A stretch of 64,000 bases of DNA from Curtobacterium flaccumfaciens. GTDB taxonomy: Bacteria > Actinomycetota > Actinomycetes > Actinomycetales > Microbacteriaceae. A program made the translations under genes and the position numbers. The stretch covers positions 62,001 through 126,000 of the forward strand of contig NZ_SNVW01000004.1 in assembly GCF_004361695.1 (NCBI RefSeq). The letters are read 5' to 3'. Shown one piece after another: positions 60,261 through 64,000 of this stretch. Within the stretch, counting starts at the first letter, position 1. Each line of letters opens with the position of its first letter. The notes under the pieces are model-generated. The model ran no database searches. It saw only the letters and a program-made list of their open reading frames with translations, and had not been told where the DNA came from.

Positions 60261-63200
60261 CTACCGAGCACCCGCCTTCTGCTTGCCGTCCTGCCGCTGC
60301 TTGCTGTCCTGCCGCTTCGAGGTGACCTGGCGGGCGCCGACGGCCTGCTCCTTGCCGACCCGGGCGTCCTGCGCGTCGAAGATCTCCTTCAGGAAGACGC
60401 CGGTGTGGCTCTCGGGCACGTTCGCCACGTGCTCCGGGGTGCCAGTCGCCAGGATCGTGCCACCACCCGAGCCACCCTCGGGGCCCATGTCGATGAGCCA
60501 GTCGGCCGACTTGATGACGTCGAGGTTGTGCTCGATCGTGATGACGGTGTTGCCCTTGTCGACCAGGCTCTGCAGGACGAGGAGCAGCTTCCGGACGTCC
60601 TCGAAGTGCAGGCCCGTCGTCGGCTCGTCGAGCACGTAGACCGTCCGGCCGTTCGACCGGCGCTGCAGCTCGGTCGCGAGCTTCACGCGCTGCGCCTCAC
60701 CACCGGAGAGCGTCGTCGCGCTCTGCCCGAGCCGGACGTAGCCGAGGCCCACGTCGACCAGGGTCGCCATGTAGCGGTGGATCGCGGAGATCGGCTCGAA
60801 GAACTCGGCCGCCTCGCTGATCGGCATGTCGAGGACCTCGGAGATGTTCTTGCCCTTGTAGTGCACCTGCAGGGTCTCGCGGTTGTACCGCGCACCGCCG
60901 CAGACCTCGCACGCGACGTAGACGTCGGGCAGGAAGTTCATCTCGATCTTGATCGTGCCGTCGCCGGAGCAGTTCTCGCAGCGGCCGCCCTTGACGTTGA
61001 AGCTGAAGCGGCCGGGCTGGTAGCCGCGCGCCTTCGCCTCGGTCGTCTCGGCGAACAGCTGGCGGATCCGGTCGAAGACGCCGGTGTAGGTCGCCGGGTT
61101 CGACCGCGGCGTGCGGCCGATCGGCGCCTGGTCGACGTGCACGACCTTGTCGAGCTGGTCGAGGCCCTTCACGCGGGTGTGCTTGCCGGCGATGTGCCGT
61201 GCGCCGTTGAGCTGGTTGGCGAGCACCTTGTACAGGATGTCGTTGACCAGCGTCGACTTGCCCGAGCCGCTCACGCCGGTCACCGCGGTGAAGACGCCGA
61301 GCGGGAAGTCGGCGTCGATCGACTTGAGGTTGTTCGCGCGGGCACCCTGCACGCTGATCGTGCGCTTGAGGTTCACCTTGCGGCGCTCGGCGGGCACCTC
61401 GATCGCGCGACGGCCGGCGAGGTAGTCCCCCGTGATCGACTCGCGGTTCTCGATGATCCCCTCGTACGAACCGGAGTGCACGACGTTGCCGCCGTTCACG
61501 CCGGCGCCCGGGCCGATGTCGACGACCCAGTCGGCCGTGCGGATGGTGTCCTCGTCGTGCTCGACGACGATGAGGGTGTTGCCGAGGTCCTTGAGCTTCA
61601 CCAGGGTGTCGATGAGCCGGCGGTTGTCCCGCTGGTGCAGGCCGATGCTCGGCTCGTCGAGGACGTAGAGCACGCCGGTCAGACCCGAACCGATCTGGGT
61701 CGCCAGACGGATGCGCTGCGCCTCGCCACCGGAGAGGCCACCGGCACCGCGCGCGAGCGTCAGGTAGTTGAGGCCGACCTCGAGCAGGAACTCGAGCCGT
61801 GCCCGGATCTCGCGGAGGACCGCTGCGGCGATGTGCGCTTCGCGGTCGGACAGCGCGAGGCCGTCCATGAACGCGTACGCGTCGTCGAGGGAGAGGTTCG
61901 TGACGTCGGCGATGCTGCGGTCGGCGACCGTGACCGCCAGCACCTCGGGCTTGAGGCGCGTGCCGTCGCACACCGGGCAGGGGACCTCGCGCAGGTAGCC
62001 CTGGAAGCGCTGCCGCTGCGAGTCCGACTCGGCCTCGGCGAACTTGCGCTCGATGTAGGGCATGACGCCCTCGAACCCGCTGGTGTAGCGCATCTCGCGA
62101 CCGAACCGGTTGCGCCAGGACACCGACACCTGGAAGTCCTTGCCGGTGAGGATCGCTGCCTGCACCGACGGGTCGAGGCGGCTCCACGGGGTGTCGAGGT
62201 CGAACCCGAGCTCCTTGCCGAGCCCGTCGAGCAGCTTCTCGAAGTACGAGTACAGGCCGCTCGTGCCGGTCCACGGCAGCAGCACGCCGTCACGCAGCGA
62301 GGCCTCCGGGTCACCGAGCACGAGGTCGGGGTCGACCGACATGCGGGTACCGAGACCCGAGCACTCCGGGCAGGCACCGAACGGCGCGTTGAACGAGAAC
62401 GTGCGGGGCTCGATCTCGGTCAGCGCGAGCGGGTGGTTGTTCGGGCAGGACAGGTTCTCGGAGTAGGTCCGGACGGCACCGGGCCCCTCGGCGTCGACGA
62501 GGTCGATCGCCACCGTGCCGTCGGTCAGGCGCAGCGCCGTCTCGAGCGAGTCGGTGAGGCGTCCGAGGATGTCCTCGTTCGCGACCAGACGGTCGACGAT
62601 CACCGAGATGTCGTGCTTGACCTGCTTCTTGAGCTTGGGCGGGTCACTGAGCTGGATCCGCTCGCCGTCCACGATCGCCCGGGCGTACCCGGACGCTGCG
62701 AGCTCCTGGAAGAGGTCGACGAACTCGCCCTTCTTCTTCGAGATCACCGGCGCGAGCACCTGGAAGCGGGTCCCCGACTCGAACTCCATGAGCTGGTCGG
62801 CGATCTGCTGCACGCTCTGCTTGCTGATCACCTCGCCGCAGACGGGGCAGTGCGGCACACCGATGCGCGCCCAGAGCAGGCGCATGTAGTCGTAGACCTC
62901 GGTGATGGTGCCGACCGTCGAGCGCGGGTTCCGGTTCGTCGACTTCTGGTCGATCGACACCGCGGGCGAGAGCCCCTCGATGAAGTCGACGTCCGGACGG
63001 TCGACCTGCCCGAGGAACTGGCGCGCGTACGCGGACAGCGACTCGACGTAGCGGCGCTGCCCCTCGGCGAAGATCGTGTCGAACGCCAGCGAGGACTTAC
63101 CCGAACCGGACAGACCGGTGAACACGACGAGGGAGTCGCGCGGGATCTCGAGGTCGACGTCCCGCAGGTTGTGCACGCGGGCGCCGCGCACGCTGAGCGT

Positions 63201-63305
63201 GGAGGTGCTGTGGGGTGCCGTGCCGCCGGGGATGTGGAGGTCTGCGGGCTCACCGAAGGCGTTCCGGGCCGACGTCGAGGTACCGCGGTCAGAGGTGATG
63301 GTCAT
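60261..63305 (-). CDS. uvrA: Excinuclease ABC subunit A
   Basis: A 1014-residue damage-recognition ATPase. The first Walker A is [35 protein letters not shown], the second [15 protein letters not shown]; the CxxC zinc modules include [25 protein letters not shown] and [42 protein letters not shown] occurs in both ABC halves. The C-terminal 30 residues are Gln/Lys-rich ([12 protein letters not shown]) and beyond the usual end. ATG 63305 lies eight bases after TAGAAT, so the mRNA is probably leaderless; an SOS (LexA) box was not identified. Confidence 0.98.
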   Translation of the reverse strand: MTITSDRGTSTSARNAFGEPADLHIPGGTAPHSTSTLSVRGARVHNLRDVDLEIPRDSLVVFTGLSGSGKSSLAFDTIFAEGQRRYVESLSAYARQFLGQVDRPDVDFIEGLSPAVSIDQKSTNRNPRSTVGTITEVYDYMRLLWARIGVPHCPVCGEVISKQSVQQIADQLMEFESGTRFQVLAPVISKKKGEFVDLFQELAASGYARAIVDGERIQLSDPPKLKKQVKHDISVIVDRLVANEDILGRLTDSLETALRLTDGTVAIDLVDAEGPGAVRTYSENLSCPNNHPLALTEIEPRTFSFNAPFGACPECSGLGTRMSVDPDLVLGDPEASLRDGVLLPWTGTSGLYSYFEKLLDGLGKELGFDLDTPWSRLDPSVQAAILTGKDFQVSVSWRNRFGREMRYTSGFEGVMPYIERKFAEAESDSQRQRFQGYLREVPCPVCDGTRLKPEVLAVTVADRSIADVTNLSLDDAYAFMDGLALSDREAHIAAAVLREIRARLEFLLEVGLNYLTLARGAGGLSGGEAQRIRLATQIGSGLTGVLYVLDEPSIGLHQRDNRRLIDTLVKLKDLGNTLIVVEHDEDTIRTADWVVDIGPGAGVNGGNVVHSGSYEGIIENRESITGDYLAGRRAIEVPAERRKVNLKRTISVQGARANNLKSIDADFPLGVFTAVTGVSGSGKSTLVNDILYKVLANQLNGARHIAGKHTRVKGLDQLDKVVHVDQAPIGRTPRSNPATYTGVFDRIRQLFAETTEAKARGYQPGRFSFNVKGGRCENCSGDGTIKIEMNFLPDVYVACEVCGGARYNRETLQVHYKGKNISEVLDMPISEAAEFFEPISAIHRYMATLVDVGLGYVRLGQSATTLSGGEAQRVKLATELQRRSNGRTVYVLDEPTTGLHFEDVRKLLLVLQSLVDKGNTVITIEHNLDVIKSADWLIDMGPEGGSGGGTILATGTPEHVANVPESHTGVFLKEIFDAQDARVGKEQAVGARQVTSKRQDSKQRQDGKQKAGAR

Positions 63306-63313
63306 CGTCGTCG

Positions 63314-63319
63314 ATTCTA
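63314..63319 (-). promoter_or_regulatory. -10 element of uvrA (leaderless)
   Basis: TAGAAT on the minus strand ends eight bases before ATG 63305. Confidence 0.55.
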
Positions 63320-63353
63320 CGAAGCGGGACCGACATTCGGCCGTGATGGAGGA

Positions 63354-64000
63354 TCAGACGAGTGCGTCGAGAGCGAACGCGACGCCCGAGGCGCGCTCGC
63401 TGGCGGTCCAGAGTCGGGCTGCCTCGGTGCGGTCGTGCGCCCGTGGTTCGGCGCGGACCACGGTCGCGCGACCGCGCAGCTGCATCCACCCGGCTGGCCC
63501 CCAGTACTCCCCCGACCGCACACCGGGAGCGACCGCTGCGTGCACGAGTGGCTCGGCGCCGGCGTCCTTCCCCTGCACGAACAGGCGCTGCACGGACAAT
63601 CGCTGGGCGGCCGGCGACCGGACCGGGCGGATCCACGCCGGCTCGGAGCGCGACGGCGCGATCTCCGGACGGTCGGGTGCGAGCAGGTCGAGCGAGAGCC
63701 CCGGATGGGCGACGACACTCGACACCGGCGACCCGGCGTCGGCGAGGCGTTCGGCGAGCTCGAAGCCGAACAGCATCACGGCGAGCTTGCTCCGGCCGTA
63801 CTGCCGGTGGCTCGAGTAGCGCCCGGCGCCGAGCGGGTCGCGCCGGTCGAGACGGGCCCACCGGTGCGCGATCGACCCGAGGTGCACGACGCGGCCGCCG
63901 CGCTGCTCGAGCAACGGCAGGGTCCGTGCGGTCCACGCGAAGTGCCCGAGGTGGTTCGTGCCGATCTGCAGCTCGGTCCCCTGCGCGGTCGCCTGCCGTT
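63354..64000 (-). CDS. Short-chain dehydrogenase/reductase, C-terminal part (partial)
   Basis: The frame is open to the window edge, so the N-terminal NAD(P)-binding part is missing. Visible are QIGTNHLGHFAWTARTLPLLEQ (the NNxLG-type motif of SDRs), VVHLGSIAHRW with the catalytic Ser, and YGRSKLAVMLFGFELAERL with Tyr and Lys (YxxxK), then VVAHPGLS, the PG motif. The pattern is that of the retinol-dehydrogenase/protochlorophyllide-reductase-like SDRs; substrate unknown. Its stop is 48 bases before the uvrA start on the same strand. Confidence 0.88.
   Translation of the reverse strand, partial: RQATAQGTELQIGTNHLGHFAWTARTLPLLEQRGGRVVHLGSIAHRWARLDRRDPLGAGRYSSHRQYGRSKLAVMLFGFELAERLADAGSPVSSVVAHPGLSLDLLAPDRPEIAPSRSEPAWIRPVRSPAAQRLSVQRLFVQGKDAGAEPLVHAAVAPGVRSGEYWGPAGWMQLRGRATVVRAEPRAHDRTEAARLWTASERASGVAFALDALV

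Overview
The window is high-GC actinobacterial DNA (codons end almost always in G or C, many GTG starts, TANNNT -10 elements, numerous leaderless genes). Gene content and order point to the family Microbacteriaceae and are compatible with Curtobacterium or a close relative: tkt-tal-pgi-zwf-opcA-pgl facing rbpA/secG-tpiA-pgk-gap-whiA-rapZ-uvrC-uvrA, a sufB-sufD-Rieske-sufC-sufT operon back to back with ctaA, a divergent glgA/glgC pair, and RbpA. The genus is an inference. I see no rRNA, tRNA, CRISPR, prophage or insertion sequence.

Layout. 1-5.9 kb: two large LuxR-type regulators around an MFS exporter. 6-8.4 kb: a UBP-type zinc finger protein facing a thioredoxin-reductase-like flavoprotein and a membrane protein. 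8.6-11.4 kb: an HTH-less MmyB-type ligand-domain protein with an acidic insert, a full-length XRE/MmyB regulator and an AraC-type regulator. 11.5-16.9 kb: a compact amide or N-heterocycle catabolic locus in which a cytosine-deaminase-like amidohydrolase and a DUF1097 membrane protein are divergent from a FadR-type GntR regulator, an acetamidase/formamidase and an AtzH-AtzE-like fused amidase, with a perfect TGGT-N3-ACCA operator between the arms. 16.9-20.2 kb: TrmH-like methyltransferase, sirtuin, histidine phosphatase and a membrane-anchored unknown. 20.3-25.5 kb: glycosyltransferase, alpha/beta hydrolase with a repeat tail, trehalose synthase/alpha-amylase and a DnaQ-like exonuclease. 26-31.2 kb: L31 type B, ABC ATPase, glgA/glgC, serB, fabG. 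31.3-35.5 kb: DUF3099, a small Cys/His protein, SURF1, ABC-F, BioY. 35.7-42.7 kb: Fe-S assembly and heme A synthesis. 43-51.5 kb: pentose phosphate operon. 51.9-63.3 kb: RbpA, SecG, lower glycolysis, WhiA, RapZ, UvrC, UvrA. The window ends inside a short-chain dehydrogenase; it opens inside the first LuxR gene.

How it works together. Central carbon genes dominate the right half: glycogen and trehalose turnover (glgA, glgC, treS) feeds the pentose phosphate operon (NADPH, pentoses) and the gap-pgk-tpi operon. ctaA, ctaB and SURF1 serve the aa3 cytochrome oxidase, and the suf genes serve Fe-S enzymes.

The most unusual signal is not coding. Many intergenic stretches, above all those between convergent genes, carry long palindromes: three exact copies of a 40-bp perfect palindrome with diverged relatives, a pair of 36-bp palindromes whose differences are mostly compensatory, a 73-bp tandem repeat array, and three further locus-specific or dispersed hairpin families. 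These look like a lineage-specific class of bidirectional terminators or REP-like elements.
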